NCBI GenBank assembly: GCA_009760885.1
Contig: CM019710.1
Coordinates: forward strand, 2,520,633 to 2,584,632
DNA from: Achatina immaculata
Lineage: Eukaryota > Mollusca > Gastropoda > Stylommatophora > Achatinidae
Direction of reading: 5' to 3'
DNA: 64,000 bases
Position numbers and translations under genes: made by a program. Shown here in pieces: positions 63,790-64,000 of this stretch. Position 1 is the stretch's first letter; each line of letters starts with the position of its first letter. The notes beneath the pieces were generated by a model, which saw nothing but the letters and a program-made list of their open reading frames with translations, was not told the DNA's origin and ran no database searches.

Positions 63790-64000
63790 GTACGTAGAGA
63801 TAAGTGTTGTTACAGACAAGTAAGTAGAGATAAGTGTTGTTACAGACAAGTAAGTAGAGATAAGTGTTGTTACAGACAAGTAAGTAGAGATAAGTGTTGT
63901 TACAGACAAGTAAGTAGAGATAAGTGTTGTTACAGACAAGTAAGTAGAGATAAGTGTTGTTACAGACAAGTAAGTAGAGATAAGTGTTGTTACAGACATG
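63781..64000. repeat. 30-bp minisatellite carrying the exon 21 donor
   Basis: The unit gttacagacaagtaagtaga gataagtgtt repeats the last coding bases (gttacagacaa) and donor of exon 21 to the end of the window, seven copies or more. The first copy has gtacgt (63790) and the rest gtaagt (63820, 63850 and so on). Confidence 0.97.

Overview
This is an intron-rich animal nuclear DNA window. It has a low GC appearance, spliceosomal GT-AG introns, long introns, non-LTR retrotransposons, mariner-type transposons, a TTAA-flanked MITE family and very many minisatellites. The transposon mix and protein similarity fit a marine invertebrate. A lophotrochozoan such as a mollusc is my best guess, but nothing in the sequence proves it. 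There are no bacterial operons, no CRISPR arrays and no rRNA or canonical tRNA genes.

The only host gene I can support is the 3' (C-terminal) part of a VPS13A/C-type bridge-like lipid-transfer protein. It lies on the + strand, enters from before the window and runs off its right end. I could place 21 distinct exons (positions 842 to 63789). They join in one unbroken frame of about 833 codons: the end of the VAB adaptor-binding domain (exons 1-6), the linker and APT1-like region (7-15), the ATG2_C-like membrane-binding segment (16-20) and the start of the PH-like domain (21). Splice phases match at every junction. Exons 4+5 and exon 14 each occur twice because they sit inside local tandem duplications.

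The introns are about 95% of the window. They contain (i) minisatellites beside nearly every exon, many with a repeat unit that spans a splice junction of the neighbouring exon and so multiplies real splice donors or acceptors; (ii) six tandem duplications of 1.3-2.2 kb with near-identical copies; (iii) degenerate LINEs of at least three families (A, an RTE-like element with a (TGATGA)n tail; B; C, with an ATTC/GAAT tail), often nested; (iv) several decayed mariner/Tc1-type transposases; (v) about 0.7 kb piggyBac-like MITEs with TTAA target sites; (vi) a tRNA-derived SINE about 20 bp upstream of an exon; and (vii) a duplicated antisense ORF with a nuclease-like C-terminal domain seen in LINE-type elements.

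The most unusual signal is the repeated creation of splice-site-containing tandem arrays through one gene. At exon 5 (42-bp unit) and exon 21 (30-bp unit) the units are multiples of three, stay open and keep the splice site. Alternative site choice there could therefore add 14-residue or 10-residue repeats to the protein. Whether this is biology or partly an assembly effect needs transcript and long-read data.
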